A DNA stretch of 64,000 nt from Roseateles_B flavus (GTDB lineage: Bacteria > Pseudomonadota > Gammaproteobacteria > Burkholderiales > Burkholderiaceae_C), in the NCBI RefSeq assembly GCF_039872765.1, contig NZ_JBDPZC010000013.1:62001-126000 (forward strand), in the 5' to 3' direction. The position numbers and the translations under genes were made by a program. Positions 44,018 to 54,547 of the stretch are shown piece after piece (within the stretch, counting starts at the first letter, position 1; each line of letters opens with the position of its first letter). The notes under the pieces are model-generated. The model searched no databases. It was not told the DNA's origin and saw nothing but the letters and a program-made list of their open reading frames with translations.

Positions 44018-45985
44018 TCACTGGTTGCTGGCGGCCAGCACCTCGGGGAGGTCCGTCAGGCCGGCCAGCACCTTCTCGATGCCGTCCTGGCGCAGGGTGC
44101 GCATGCCCGACTGCAGGGCCAGCTGGAACATCTCGGCGGCCGGGGCGCGGCGCCGCACCAGGATGCGCAGCGCGTCGTCGGCCACCAGCAGCTCGTGGAT
44201 GCCCAGGCGCCCGCGGTAGCCCGTGCCGCCGCAGGCATCGCAGCCATGGTGGCGGTACTGCATCAGCTGGCCGCCAACGCCGAAGCGATCGCGCCAATGG
44301 GCCAGCAGGGCATCGGGAGACAGGCCCGGCGGGGGCGTCTGCAGGTAGAGCTGGGCCAGGGAGTGCGCGGCCCGCTCGTCCAGGGGCTCCACCACGCGGC
44401 AGTCGCGGCACAGGCGGCGCACCAGGCGCTGGGCCAGCACGGCCAGCAGCGAGTCCGAGAACATGAAAGGGTCCAGGCCGATCTCCAGCAGCCGCGTCAC
44501 ACTCTCGGGCGCCGAGTTGGTGTGCAGGGTGGACATCACCAGGTGCCCGGTCAGCGAGGCCTCGATGGCGATGCGCGCGGTCTCCTCGTCGCGCATCTCG
44601 CCGATCATGATCACGTCCGGATCGGCCCGCAGAAAGGTGCGCATGGCCGCCGCGAAGGTCCAGCCGATGCGGGCATTGACCTGCACCTGGCGCAGGCCCT
44701 CCTGGGTGATCTCGATGGGGTCCTCGGCCGTCCAGATCTTGCGCTTGTCCTCGTTGAGCTCGCGCATCACCGAGTGCAGGGTGGTGGTCTTGCCGCAGCC
44801 CGTGGGGCCGCAGATCAGCAGCAGGCCGTAGGACTTGCTCATCACCCGCCGCAGCCCCTCCAGATTGCTCAGGGAGAGCCCGATCTCGTCCAGCGGCAGC
44901 GGCTTCATGCCGCCCAGCAGGCGCAGCACCACGTCCTCCAGGCCGGTGTTGGTGGGCACCGTCACCAGGCGCAGCTCGACGGGCGGACCGCCGAAGCGGC
45001 TGAAGTCGATCTTGCCGTCCTGAGGGCGGCGGTGCTCGGAGATGTCCAGGTCCGCCATGATCTTCAGGCGGGCGACCAGGGCGAAGCGCACGCGGCTGGG
45101 CAGCTCCAGATAGCGCAGCAGGTCGCCGTCGATGCGCAGGCGGATGCGCACGGGGCGCGGCGCATCGGAGGCTTCGATGTGGATGTCCGAGGCGCCCAGC
45201 TCGATGGCATCGGCGATGAGGCGGTTGACCAGGCGCACCAGGGTGTTGTCCGACTCGGCCACCACGCCCACCTCGGCATCGCCCGAGACGCTGTCCGCCT
45301 CCGCCAGCTGCTGGGCCAGCTCGCGGATGGTGGCGGCCTGGGCGGCCGGCGCGATGGCCCTGTCCGGCATCTCGCCCGATGACTTGGCGATGCCGGCCAG
45401 GTCCTGCTGGTAGGCACGGGCAATGGCGGGGAGCAGGGTGCCCGGCCGCGCCAGCACCGGCTTCACATGCAGCTCGGAGACGAAGCGCAGCACCTCCAGC
45501 AGGTGCTGGTCCCAGGGGTCCGCCACGGCGACCACCAGCACATCGGCCCGCACCATCAGCGGGCAGACCGACTCTCGCAGCGCGATCATGCGCGGGATCT
45601 GGGCCAGGGCATCGGGCTCGGGCCGCACGCAGCCCAGGTCCACGGTGGGCACGCCCTGCCAGGCGGCCAGCATCTGGCGCAGCTGTGCCGGGGTCAGCAC
45701 GCCATCCTTGACCAGCTGCTCGCCGAGGGGCACATGGGGCACGGCGCCCAGCTGCCGGCCCAGCGCCCGCTGCAGCTGCGGGCGGCTCAGCAGACCGGCC
45801 TCGATCAAGGCCTCGCCCAGGCGCGCGGCCCGGGCCACGGGGCCACCCTGCATCTGCTGCCAGAGCTGGTCCAGATCGGTGTGGACCGGTGCGCCGGTCC
45901 GGGCGCCGCCGGGCGAGGCGGCATGGGCCAGGGCGTCCAGCGCGGCGGGGACGGTGTCGTGCTCGTACTGCAAATTCGTGCTCAT
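44018..45985 (-). CDS. GspE/PilB-family secretion or pilus assembly ATPase
   Basis: This is a hexameric cytoplasmic motor ATPase of 655 residues (start 45985, MSTNLQYEHD). The N-terminus (about 60-200) holds MshEN-type segments (GEALIEAGLLSRPQLQRALGRQLG and LVKDGVLTPAQLRQML), which in relatives can bind c-di-GMP. The C-terminal core has Walker A GPTGCGKTTT (about 390-400), the Asp box EDPIEITQEGL, Walker B VIMIGEMRDEETA and His box TGHLVMSTLHTN. The zinc tetra-Cys motif is CRDC and CDAC (about 525-590). No pilin, PilC or secretin genes are adjacent, which is unusual. Confidence 0.9.
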   Translation of the reverse strand: MSTNLQYEHDTVPAALDALAHAASPGGARTGAPVHTDLDQLWQQMQGGPVARAARLGEALIEAGLLSRPQLQRALGRQLGAVPHVPLGEQLVKDGVLTPAQLRQMLAAWQGVPTVDLGCVRPEPDALAQIPRMIALRESVCPLMVRADVLVVAVADPWDQHLLEVLRFVSELHVKPVLARPGTLLPAIARAYQQDLAGIAKSSGEMPDRAIAPAAQAATIRELAQQLAEADSVSGDAEVGVVAESDNTLVRLVNRLIADAIELGASDIHIEASDAPRPVRIRLRIDGDLLRYLELPSRVRFALVARLKIMADLDISEHRRPQDGKIDFSRFGGPPVELRLVTVPTNTGLEDVVLRLLGGMKPLPLDEIGLSLSNLEGLRRVMSKSYGLLLICGPTGCGKTTTLHSVMRELNEDKRKIWTAEDPIEITQEGLRQVQVNARIGWTFAAAMRTFLRADPDVIMIGEMRDEETARIAIEASLTGHLVMSTLHTNSAPESVTRLLEIGLDPFMFSDSLLAVLAQRLVRRLCRDCRVVEPLDERAAHSLAQLYLQTPPPGLSPDALLAHWRDRFGVGGQLMQYRHHGCDACGGTGYRGRLGIHELLVADDALRILVRRRAPAAEMFQLALQSGMRTLRQDGIEKVLAGLTDLPEVLAASNQ

Positions 45986-46141
45986 GCAACAAAGTGTGAA
46001 CGCACGGGCGCACGTCGCACAATGTGCAAATTGCGCCGGCGCCACGACTCGCTGCGCCAGCCTCGCAGTTCTTGAGCAATATCAATCGAGGCGGGCCGAT
46101 CCCGCCTCGCGGTACCCAGCCCCGCTGCCCGGGGCGGGCCC

Positions 46142-47020
46142 TCAGGCCAGGCGGCCGCTCTGGAAGTCGCGCACCGCCTGCATCAGCTCCGCCTCCGTGT
46201 TCATCACGAAGGGGCCGTACTGCGCGATGGGCTCGCCCAGGGGCCGGCCGGCGATCAGCAACAGCCGCGCGCCCTCCTCGCCCGCCTGCAGACGCACGCC
46301 GTCGCTGCCCGGCGTGTTGGCCAGGATGGCCATGCGCTGCTGCGGCACGGTGCAGCCGCTGTCGAAGCGCGCGCCACCGCGGTAGACGTAGACAAACGCG
46401 TTGTGGCTGTCCGGCAGGGCGTGCTCGAAGCGGGCGCCGGGCGGCAGGTGCACGTCCAGATAGACGGGCTCGGTGTGCTCGCGCTGGACCGCGCCCGCCA
46501 CGCCGCGGTGCTCGCCGGCGATGACGCGCACCACCACGCCCTCGCCTTCCCACTGCGGGATCTCGCTGCTCGGGATGTCGCGGTACCAGGGCTCGCAGAG
46601 CTTGCTGCGGCCCGGCAGGTTGAGCCACAGCTGGAAGCCCTCCATGCGGCCCGCTTCCTGCTCCGGCAGCTCGGAATGGATCACCCCGCGACCCGCCGTC
46701 ATCCACTGCACGCCGCCGCTCTGCAGCAGGCCCTCGTGGCCGGCTGAATCGCGATGGCGCATGCGGCCTTCGAGCATGTAGGTGATGGTCTCGAAGCCGC
46801 GGTGCGGGTGGTCGGGGAAGCCGGCGATGTAGTCGTCGGCCTGATCGGAACCGAAGGCGTCCAGCATCAGGAAGGGGTCCAGGCGCTGCTGCAGGGTGTG
46901 GGTCAGCACCCGGGTCAGCTTGACGCCCGCGCCATCGCTGGTGGGCTGGCCGGTGACCAGGCGTTCCACCTGGCGCGGCTGGTTCACGGTCTGCTGCAGG
47001 GTTTGCAGGCTGGCTTGCAT
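46142..47020 (-). CDS. Pirin family protein
   Basis: This is a bicupin protein of 292 residues. The N-terminal cupin has the metal-binding set HPHRGFETITYMLEG and GRGVIHSE (three His and one Glu), as in quercetinase-type pirins such as YhhW. The C-terminal cupin begins near LDVHLPPGARFEHALP and includes GRPLGEPIAQYGPFVMNT, the conserved pirin ending. A metal-dependent dioxygenase activity on flavonols has been shown for relatives; the native role is unclear. It lies 30 bp after the DoxX gene on the same strand. Confidence 0.93.
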   Translation of the reverse strand: MQASLQTLQQTVNQPRQVERLVTGQPTSDGAGVKLTRVLTHTLQQRLDPFLMLDAFGSDQADDYIAGFPDHPHRGFETITYMLEGRMRHRDSAGHEGLLQSGGVQWMTAGRGVIHSELPEQEAGRMEGFQLWLNLPGRSKLCEPWYRDIPSSEIPQWEGEGVVVRVIAGEHRGVAGAVQREHTEPVYLDVHLPPGARFEHALPDSHNAFVYVYRGGARFDSGCTVPQQRMAILANTPGSDGVRLQAGEEGARLLLIAGRPLGEPIAQYGPFVMNTEAELMQAVRDFQSGRLA

Positions 47021-47050
47021 GAGGACTCTCCTTTCGATGCGGGCCGCGGC

Positions 47051-47470
47051 TCAGGGGCTGCGGCGCCGGGGCCAGTGGGCCCAGCCAACGGCAAGGAGGC
47101 AGCTGATCATCAGCACGCTGAACTCCATGCCGCCCTCTCCCGGGCCAACGACGTACCAGCCCAGGGGGTAGTGAAACACCACGATCCCGGTCAGCAGCAC
47201 CACCACGTGGGCTGCGCAGGCCGGCACCACCAGGCGGCCCGCCAGCATCAGCAGGCTCGCGGCCGTCTGGGTCAGCAGCACCGCCCAGGCCAGGGCCCCG
47301 CCGAAGGGGAAGCCCAGCGAGGACAGGTACTCGCCGAAACGCGGAATGTTCTCCGCGTGAAAGTAACCGTGCAGCGGGTGCATCAGGATGGTGAGCGCCA
47401 CCGCCCATCGCACCAGCGTCACGCTGGCCTGAGCCTGTGTGGGCTCGCTTCGGATCCAGGTTGCCAGCAT
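47051..47470 (-). CDS. DoxX family membrane protein
   Basis: This is an inner-membrane protein of 139 residues with four predicted transmembrane helices (about 13-30, 52-70, 75-95 and 108-127). I start it at 47470 (MLATWIRSE) because a strong GAGGAGGAGC site precedes it; an ATG at 47527 has none. RWAVALTILMHPLHGYFHAENIP and the central GGALAWAVLLTQTAASLLMLAGRLV resemble DoxX/YphA proteins. It is upstream of pirin in the same orientation, a pairing seen for DoxX and pirin or quinone-handling proteins. Confidence 0.78.
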   Translation of the reverse strand: MLATWIRSEPTQAQASVTLVRWAVALTILMHPLHGYFHAENIPRFGEYLSSLGFPFGGALAWAVLLTQTAASLLMLAGRLVVPACAAHVVVLLTGIVVFHYPLGWYVVGPGEGGMEFSVLMISCLLAVGWAHWPRRRSP

Positions 47471-47569
47471 CTTGCGCTCCTCCTCGCGGACCTCGGGGCC
47501 CCGTTGAAATGCGCGCGATGGTGACATGCCCCGGGTCAGCAGACCGCCTCCGCAGGCCAGGACTTACCC

Positions 47570-48202
47570 TCAGGCAGGCTGGGCCTCCGCCTGGAACAGG
47601 GCGGCGATCTGCTCACGGGCGCCAGCCAGGCCGCGGGCCTCGGCGTCCGGGCCCATGGCCAGGCCCTCGGCATAGATGAAGTGCAGGTCCGTCATGCCCA
47701 GAAAGCCCAGCACGGTCTTCAGGTAGGGAACCATGGTGTCGGCCGGCTGGTCGCGGTAGATGCCGCCGCGGGTCAGCACGATGTAGACCTTCTTGCCCGA
47801 CAGCAGGCCCTCGGGGCCGTTGGCGGTGTAGCGGAAGGTGACGCCGGCCTTGGCGATGGCGTCGATCCAGTGCTTCAGCTGCGTGGGGATGCCGAAGTTG
47901 ATCATGGGCACGGCCAGCACCAGCACGTCCTGGGCCTTGACCTGCTCGATCAGGGCCATGTCCTGGGCCACGCGGGCGGCCTGGGCCTCGCTGCGCTGCT
48001 CGGCCGGGGTGAACAGGGCCTGGAGGGTGGCTTCGTCGAGCTCGGGCAGGGACTGCTGGCCCAGGTCCAGCACGTCCAGCTGGGCGGCGGGCTGGCGTTC
48101 GCGCAGGGCGGCGACCAGCTCATTGGCCAGGCGGGTGGAGTGGGAGCCCTGGCCGTTGTCTTGCAGGCGGCGGGCGCTGGTGTTGATTTGCAGAATGTTC
48201 AT
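47570..48202 (-). CDS. azoR: FMN-dependent NADH:quinone/azo reductase
   Basis: This 210-residue flavodoxin-fold enzyme reduces quinones and azo compounds with NADH. The start at 48202 follows an AAGGAG site. MNILQINTSARR...SHSTRLANELV is the FMN-phosphate loop region, and VPMINFGIPTQLKHWIDAIAKAGVTFRYTANGPEGLL is the flavin-binding and dimer segment typical of AzoR; LTRGGIY follows. It diverges from a LysR regulator at 48324, which probably controls it. Confidence 0.95.
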   Translation of the reverse strand: MNILQINTSARRLQDNGQGSHSTRLANELVAALRERQPAAQLDVLDLGQQSLPELDEATLQALFTPAEQRSEAQAARVAQDMALIEQVKAQDVLVLAVPMINFGIPTQLKHWIDAIAKAGVTFRYTANGPEGLLSGKKVYIVLTRGGIYRDQPADTMVPYLKTVLGFLGMTDLHFIYAEGLAMGPDAEARGLAGAREQIAALFQAEAQPA

Positions 48203-48296
48203 ACCGGGCTCCTTGGTCGCCGCGGCGCGGCGTGTTGATGGCATGGCTGAACTTTATTGATCGCACCGCAGCACCAGAAGACCAGCAAATGGATAA

Positions 48297-48320
48297 GATT
48301 GTTCCACCAAAGGAACAATC
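48297..48320. promoter_or_regulatory. Perfect 9-bp inverted repeat at the LysR gene start
   Basis: GATTGTTCC (48297-48305) and GGAACAATC (48312-48320) flank a 6-base spacer. The right arm contains the likely ribosome-binding bases of the LysR gene and ends 3 bases before its ATG. It lies in the 121-bp azoR/lysR divergent region and is a good candidate regulator site, probably autoregulatory. Confidence 0.65.
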
Positions 48321-48323
48321 CCC

Positions 48324-49250
48324 ATGAGCCTGGAAGCCGACGACCTGCTGCTCTTCGCCCGCGTGATGGAGGCCGGCAGCTTCAGCCGGGCGGCGGAGCG
48401 CCTGCATCTGCCCAAGTCCACGGTGTCGCGCCGCATGGCTGCACTGGAAGAGCGCCTGGGGGAGAAGCTGCTGCAGCGCTCCACCCGGCGGCTGGCGCTC
48501 ACCGAGTTCGGCCAGGGCGTGCTGGAGCATGCGCGGGTGGTGGCCTCGGAGGTCGACGGCGCGCTGGCGCTGGCCCTGCACCGCCAGCAACGGCCGCGCG
48601 GGCGGCTCAAGGTGTCCATGCCCGGGGACTTCGCCCAGCAGGCCCTGCCCGACATGCTCGCCCGCTTCGTGCGCGACAACCCCGAGGTGCAGCTGGAGCT
48701 GGACCTCTCACCCCGCCGCGTGGACCTGATCGCCGAGGGCTTCGACCTGGCCATCCGCATGGGCGCGCTGCCCGAAGACTCGCAGCTGGCCGCGCGGCGC
48801 CTGGCCCTCATCGGCACCGGGCTCTATGCCTCGCCGGGCTACCTGGCGCTGCATGGCGAGCCGCAGCTGCCCGAGGCGCTCAGCAGCATGCACGGGCTGA
48901 TGATCCTCAGCCGCCATGGCGACGCCCAGCCCTGGAAGCTGCGCCGAGGCGAGGAGCCGACGCGGGAGCACTGGGAAGGCCTGCCGCAGCTCAAGACCCT
49001 GGTCAACGCGCCCGACATGCTGCTGCGCATGGCCTGCGCCGACGTGGGCATCACCGCCGTGGGCTCGCATTTTGCGCAGCCCTTCGTGGACCGGGGCGAA
49101 CTGGTGCGGGTACTGCCCGACTGGGAGCTGCCGCCGGTGCCCTGCTGGGCCGTCTTCCCGGAGCGCCGCCTGATGCCGCTGCGCACCCGGGCCTTCCTGG
49201 ACGCCATGGTGGAGGTGCTCAGCCGCTGCCCCAAGGCGGTGGCCGGCTGA
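48324..49250 (+). CDS. LysR-family transcriptional regulator
   Basis: This regulator has 308 residues. The winged helix-turn-helix (about 1-60) contains FARVMEAGSFSRAAERLHLPKSTVSRRMAALEE with the LysR recognition helix, followed by the linker helix. The effector domain (about 88-300) begins GRLKVSMPGDFAQQ and resembles the CrgA/AaeR-type subgroup common next to quinone or azo reductase genes. It diverges from azoR with a perfect palindrome between, so it likely controls azoR in response to quinones or electrophiles. Confidence 0.93.
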   Translation: MSLEADDLLLFARVMEAGSFSRAAERLHLPKSTVSRRMAALEERLGEKLLQRSTRRLALTEFGQGVLEHARVVASEVDGALALALHRQQRPRGRLKVSMPGDFAQQALPDMLARFVRDNPEVQLELDLSPRRVDLIAEGFDLAIRMGALPEDSQLAARRLALIGTGLYASPGYLALHGEPQLPEALSSMHGLMILSRHGDAQPWKLRRGEEPTREHWEGLPQLKTLVNAPDMLLRMACADVGITAVGSHFAQPFVDRGELVRVLPDWELPPVPCWAVFPERRLMPLRTRAFLDAMVEVLSRCPKAVAG

Positions 49251-49268
49251 GGCGCCGGCCGGGCCGGT

Positions 49269-50015
49269 TCAGTCCAGCTTGAAGCCGATCTCCACCGTGG
49301 CTTCGCGCTGCTTGGGGATGGGCGCGAACTTCCATTGCTGGACCGCCGCGATGGCGCTGGAGGCCAGGCGCTTGTTGGCGTTGCCCAGGCTCTCGACCTT
49401 GGTGGTCGTGCCATCCGGCTTGACCTGGAAGCGCACCATCACCGAGCCACTGCGGATGTTGCTGGCCAGCTGGCGGGGGATGTCGGGGTCGACCTTCTGG
49501 ATCAGGCGCAGGGCCACCTCTTCCTCCGGCTCGGGCGCCGGCGCGGCGCGGGTGGGCTCGGTGGCCGGCGGTGCAGGCGGCGTGGCCGGGGCTGCGGCCA
49601 CCAGCTCGGGCTTGGGCGCCGGAGCCTCGGGCTCACGGCCGGCAGCGAGCTGCTGTTCCTGGCTGGCCGCCGGGGCGGGCACGGAGGCTGCCGCCTGCGC
49701 GGTCGGCGCCGCGGCGGCAGGCGTCGGGGCTGGCGCCGTGGCGACGGCGGGCTTGGGTGCCGGCGCCTTGGCGGCCGGCGCCGGCTTGGGCGCCGGGGCC
49801 GGCGCCTCAGGCTTGGCGGAATGCGTGGCGTGGAACTTGATCCATTGCAGGACCTTGTCGGCGTCCCGCTTGGCACGGTCGGAATCGCTGATGCCCGAGG
49901 CGGACCCCGCCTTGCCGGCCGGCTCGGCCGTCTGGGCAGACGCAGGAACGCTGAACAGCAACTGGCAGGCCAGCGCCAACGCGGTGGCGGAATACAGCTT
50001 GGTGGACATGCTCAT
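49269..50015 (-). CDS. TonB C-terminal-domain protein with Ala/Pro-rich linker
   Basis: This 248-residue envelope protein starts at 50015 (MSMSTKLYSATALALACQLLFSVPASAQTA), with AGGG 6 bases upstream. The N-terminus looks like a cleavable signal peptide ending in ASA rather than the cytoplasmic-anchor form of classical TonB. Residues about 65-160 are almost only Ala, Pro, Lys and Thr and should span the periplasm. The last 85 residues are a TonB C-terminal domain: IPRQLASNIRSGSVMVRFQVKPDGTTTKVESLGNANKRL and AIAAVQQWKFAPIPKQ. No exbB or exbD is nearby. Confidence 0.78.
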   Translation of the reverse strand: MSMSTKLYSATALALACQLLFSVPASAQTAEPAGKAGSASGISDSDRAKRDADKVLQWIKFHATHSAKPEAPAPAPKPAPAAKAPAPKPAVATAPAPTPAAAAPTAQAAASVPAPAASQEQQLAAGREPEAPAPKPELVAAAPATPPAPPATEPTRAAPAPEPEEEVALRLIQKVDPDIPRQLASNIRSGSVMVRFQVKPDGTTTKVESLGNANKRLASSAIAAVQQWKFAPIPKQREATVEIGFKLD

Positions 50016-50227
50016 TGCAACCCTAAGACCCCTGGCACGGCGTCGTGCCATCCCACGAACGGCGGCACCTCTGTGGGTGCGTCCGCTGTTCTGATTCAAC
50101 AAAGCAGGCGGTCTCTAGCGCCTATGACTTTCGGTAACAAGTGTCTCGCACCGGTCTGCAAGCGGCACTGCGGGATTCCCCCGAGCCGGCGTGCAGATCG
50201 CACGCTTGCTTCTATACTCGCGGCTTG

Positions 50228-50335
50228 CTCCGGGGAGCCCTGATGCGCCAAGGCGATGGCTTTGGCGTCGGGCTGAGACGTGGTGGAAGCCATGGACCCG
50301 CTGAACTTGATCCGGTTCGTACCGGCGTAAGAAGA
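50228..50335 (+). promoter_or_regulatory. TPP riboswitch (THI element) upstream of thiC
   Basis: Conserved thiamine pyrophosphate aptamer elements occur in order: CCGGGGAGCCC (50231-50240 region), GGCTGAGA (50271-50278), ACCCGCTGAACTTGATCCGG (50296-50315) and ACCGGCGTAAGAA near 50321-50333. They match the THI-box consensus with a small J2-4 variation. TATACT at 50213-50218 is a candidate -10. A stem GGCCCTGG/CCAGGGCC (50369-50386) without T-run follows, then about 120 bases to thiC; control may be by Rho or translation rather than intrinsic termination. The remaining 50016-50227 stretch holds the divergent TonB-protein promoter and no gene I can see. Confidence 0.95.
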
Positions 50336-50505
50336 GCCTGCCAGCCCGTGCTTCCTGCCGGGGCTGCGGGCCCTGGACCCAGGGCCGCCATCCACCCTCG
50401 ATGGCGTACCGCGGCATCCATGGCCCCACCCCCTGAACGCCTCGCTGGCGCCCTCGCGCCCCGACCCGTCCTGCTCGGCCTCCGGACCTCACCTGGAGAC
50501 CGTGC

Positions 50506-52395
<1,890 letters not shown>

Positions 52396-52414
52396 GGCCG
52401 CACCGGGAGCACGC

Positions 52415-53488
52415 ATGAGCGCCACCATCGCCATCGCGGGCGCCGGCCTGGCCGGGCGCCTCTTCGCCTGGGCCCTGGCCCGGGCCGGCCACCGCGTGCA
52501 GGTCTTCGACGCAAGACCCGGCCCCGAGCCCCTGTTCGACGGCCAGGGTGCGGCAGCCTTCACCGCGGCCGGCATGCTGAGCCCGCTGGCCGAGTTGGAA
52601 AAGGCCGAGCCGGCCATCGCGGCGGCGGGCTGGCGCTCCCTGGCGCTGTGGCCTGCCGTCGTTCGCCAGCTGGCCTCGCGCCAGCCGGTGGGCCTGCAGC
52701 TGAACGGCAGCCTGTTGCTGGCCCAGCGCAGCGACGTCGGCGCCGCGCAGCGGGTGCTGGGTCGCCTGCAGCAGCCCGGCCTGGAGGCCTTCCCGCAGCC
52801 CCAGCCGCTGGAGCCCCAGGCCCTGGCCGCGCTGGAGCCCGCCCTGCGGCGCAGCCCGGGCCTGCTGGCCTGGCTGCTGCCAGGCGAGGGTCTGGTCCAT
52901 CCGCTGGAGGCCATGGCCGCGCTGCACGCCGATGCCCCCGATTGCGCCTGGCACTGGTCGCAGCCCGTGGCCCGCTGCGAGCCCGGCTGGCTGCAGCTGG
53001 ACGACAGCCGCATCGATGCAGACTGGGTCATCGACTGCCGCGGCCTGGGTGCCCAGGCCCAGCTGCCGGCGCTGCGCGGCGTGCGCGGCGAGGTCATCGC
53101 CCTGGACGCCGCGGGCCACGGCCTGACGCGGGCCGTGCGCCTGCTGCATCCGCGCCACCGCGTCTACCTTGTGCCACGCACCGCCGACCAGCTGCTGATC
53201 GGCGCGACCGAGGTCGAGAGCGAGGACCGCAGCCCGGTGAGCCTGCAAAGCGCCGTCGAGCTGATGGCCGCAGCCCACAGCGTGATGCCGCAACTGGCCG
53301 AGGCCCGCATCGTGCGCCTGGACCGCAACCTGCGCCCCGCCTTCCCCGACCACCAGCCCCACCTGCACCACGAGCCCGGCCTGCTGCGCCTCAACGGCCT
53401 GTACCGCCACGGCTGGCTGCTGGCGCCCGCGCTGGTCGACCAACTGCTCAAGGGCAGCGGCCTCGGCGCGCTGCCGCACATGCCATGA
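52415..53488 (+). CDS. thiO: Glycine oxidase-like FAD enzyme of thiamine synthesis
   Basis: This FAD-dependent oxidoreductase of 357 residues makes dehydroglycine for thiazole formation. The dinucleotide-binding motif is IAIAGAGLAGRLFAWALARAGHRVQVFD at residues 5-32, and the DAO-fold C-terminus has PRTADQLLIGATEVESED and HEPGLLRLNGLYRHGWLLAPAL, typical of ThiO. It lies 19 bp after thiC and its stop overlaps the thiS start as ATGA. Confidence 0.88.
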   Translation: MSATIAIAGAGLAGRLFAWALARAGHRVQVFDARPGPEPLFDGQGAAAFTAAGMLSPLAELEKAEPAIAAAGWRSLALWPAVVRQLASRQPVGLQLNGSLLLAQRSDVGAAQRVLGRLQQPGLEAFPQPQPLEPQALAALEPALRRSPGLLAWLLPGEGLVHPLEAMAALHADAPDCAWHWSQPVARCEPGWLQLDDSRIDADWVIDCRGLGAQAQLPALRGVRGEVIALDAAGHGLTRAVRLLHPRHRVYLVPRTADQLLIGATEVESEDRSPVSLQSAVELMAAAHSVMPQLAEARIVRLDRNLRPAFPDHQPHLHHEPGLLRLNGLYRHGWLLAPALVDQLLKGSGLGALPHMP

Positions 53489-53742
53489 ACACTGCCAAAA
53501 GTCCCCGCATCGACCACTACGCCACCACCGTGCCCAGCAGCCTGCGCGTGCACCTGGACGGCCAGGCCATGGACGTTCCCGAAGGCTGCAGCCTGGCCCA
53601 GCTCCTGAGCCTGCTGGGCCAGTCGCCCGAGGCCGTGGCGACCGCCGTCAACGGCCAGCACGTCCCGCGCGAGGCGCGTGCCGTGCACGCCCTGGAGGCG
53701 GGCGACCAGATCCTGCTGTTCCGCCCCATCGTGGGCGGTTGA
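53485..53742 (+). CDS. thiS: Sulfur carrier protein
   Basis: ThiS is a ubiquitin-fold protein that delivers sulfur as a C-terminal thiocarboxylate to ThiG. It ends in the essential Gly-Gly (RPIVGG). The ATG at 53485 overlaps the thiO stop and gives 85 residues, about 18 more than usual; the conserved part begins at SLRVHLDGQAMDVPEG. The extension (MNTAKSPRIDHYATTVPS) may be a real tail, or a later start may be used. The gene is in a different frame from thiO and thiG and is followed 10 bp later by thiG. Confidence 0.9.
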   Translation: MNTAKSPRIDHYATTVPSSLRVHLDGQAMDVPEGCSLAQLLSLLGQSPEAVATAVNGQHVPREARAVHALEAGDQILLFRPIVGG

Positions 53743-53752
53743 GGACATGCCC

Positions 53753-54547
53753 ATGGACGATCTGCTCCACATCGACGGCCGCGCCCTGCGCAGCCGCTTC
53801 TTCATCGGCTCTGCGGGCTATCCCAGCCCGCAGGTGCTGGGCGAGGCCATCCGTGCCTCGCAAAGCCAGGTGCTCACGGTCGGGCTCAAGCGCAGCCTGC
53901 AGGGCGCGGGCGACAACGGCGCCGTGGCCCTGGCCCTGCAGGCCATCCAGGCCCAGGGCGGCCACCTGCTGCCCAACACCGCCGGCTGCCGCAGCGCGCG
54001 CGAGGCGGTCACGCTGGCCCAGATGGCCCGCGAGGTCTACGGCACCGCCTGGATCAAGCTGGAGGTGACGGGCGACGAGCACACCCTGCAGCCCGACCCC
54101 TTCGAGCTGCTCAGCGCCGCCGAGCAGCTGGTCCGCCAGGGCTTCACCGTCTTCCCCTACTGCACCGAGGACCTGGTGCTGTGCCGCCGCCTGCTGGACG
54201 CCGGCTGCGAGGTGCTCATGCCCTGGGGCGCGCCCATCGGCTCGGGCCAGGGCCTGCTGCACCGCCATGGCCTGCGCACGCTGCGCGAGCGACTGCCGGA
54301 CGCCGTGCTGATCGTCGACGCCGGCCTGGGCGCGCCTTCTCATGCGGCCGAGGCGCTGGAGCTGGGCTTCGACGCCGTGCTGCTGAACTCGGCCGTGGCC
54401 CAGGCCCGCGACCCGGTGCGCATGGCCGCGGCCTTCCGCGACGCCGTCAGCGCCGGCCGGTCGGCCTGGCGCGCCGGGCTGATGGCGCCGCAGGACTTCG
54501 CCGTGGCCAGCACGCCGGTGGGCGACCACGCCTTCCTGCTCGGATGA
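53753..54547 (+). CDS. thiG: Thiazole synthase
   Basis: This TIM-barrel enzyme builds the thiazole phosphate ring from DXP, dehydroglycine and ThiS thiocarboxylate. From 53753 (MDDLLHIDG) it has 264 residues; the GAGGA site at 53741-53745 suits this ATG better than the one at 53747. The Schiff-base Lys is K102 (AWIKLEV). LLPNTAGCRSAREAV, GFTVFPYCTEDLVLCRRL, MPWGAPIGSGQGL and VDAGLGAPSHAAEALELGFDAVLLN are conserved ThiG segments. Its stop overlaps the next gene as ATGA. Confidence 0.95.
   Translation: MDDLLHIDGRALRSRFFIGSAGYPSPQVLGEAIRASQSQVLTVGLKRSLQGAGDNGAVALALQAIQAQGGHLLPNTAGCRSAREAVTLAQMAREVYGTAWIKLEVTGDEHTLQPDPFELLSAAEQLVRQGFTVFPYCTEDLVLCRRLLDAGCEVLMPWGAPIGSGQGLLHRHGLRTLRERLPDAVLIVDAGLGAPSHAAEALELGFDAVLLNSAVAQARDPVRMAAAFRDAVSAGRSAWRAGLMAPQDFAVASTPVGDHAFLLG

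Noticed and set aside
44001..47408. Very long minus-strand ORF of 1135 codons crossing the ATPase and pirin genes
   Set aside because: It is an out-of-frame shadow of the GspE-type ATPase and pirin genes on the same strand. Its composition is Arg/Pro/Ala/Gly-rich with no family motif.
50369..50386. Intrinsic terminator in the thiC leader
   Set aside because: The stem is strong but has a very short loop and no T-run, so I do not call it a terminator.
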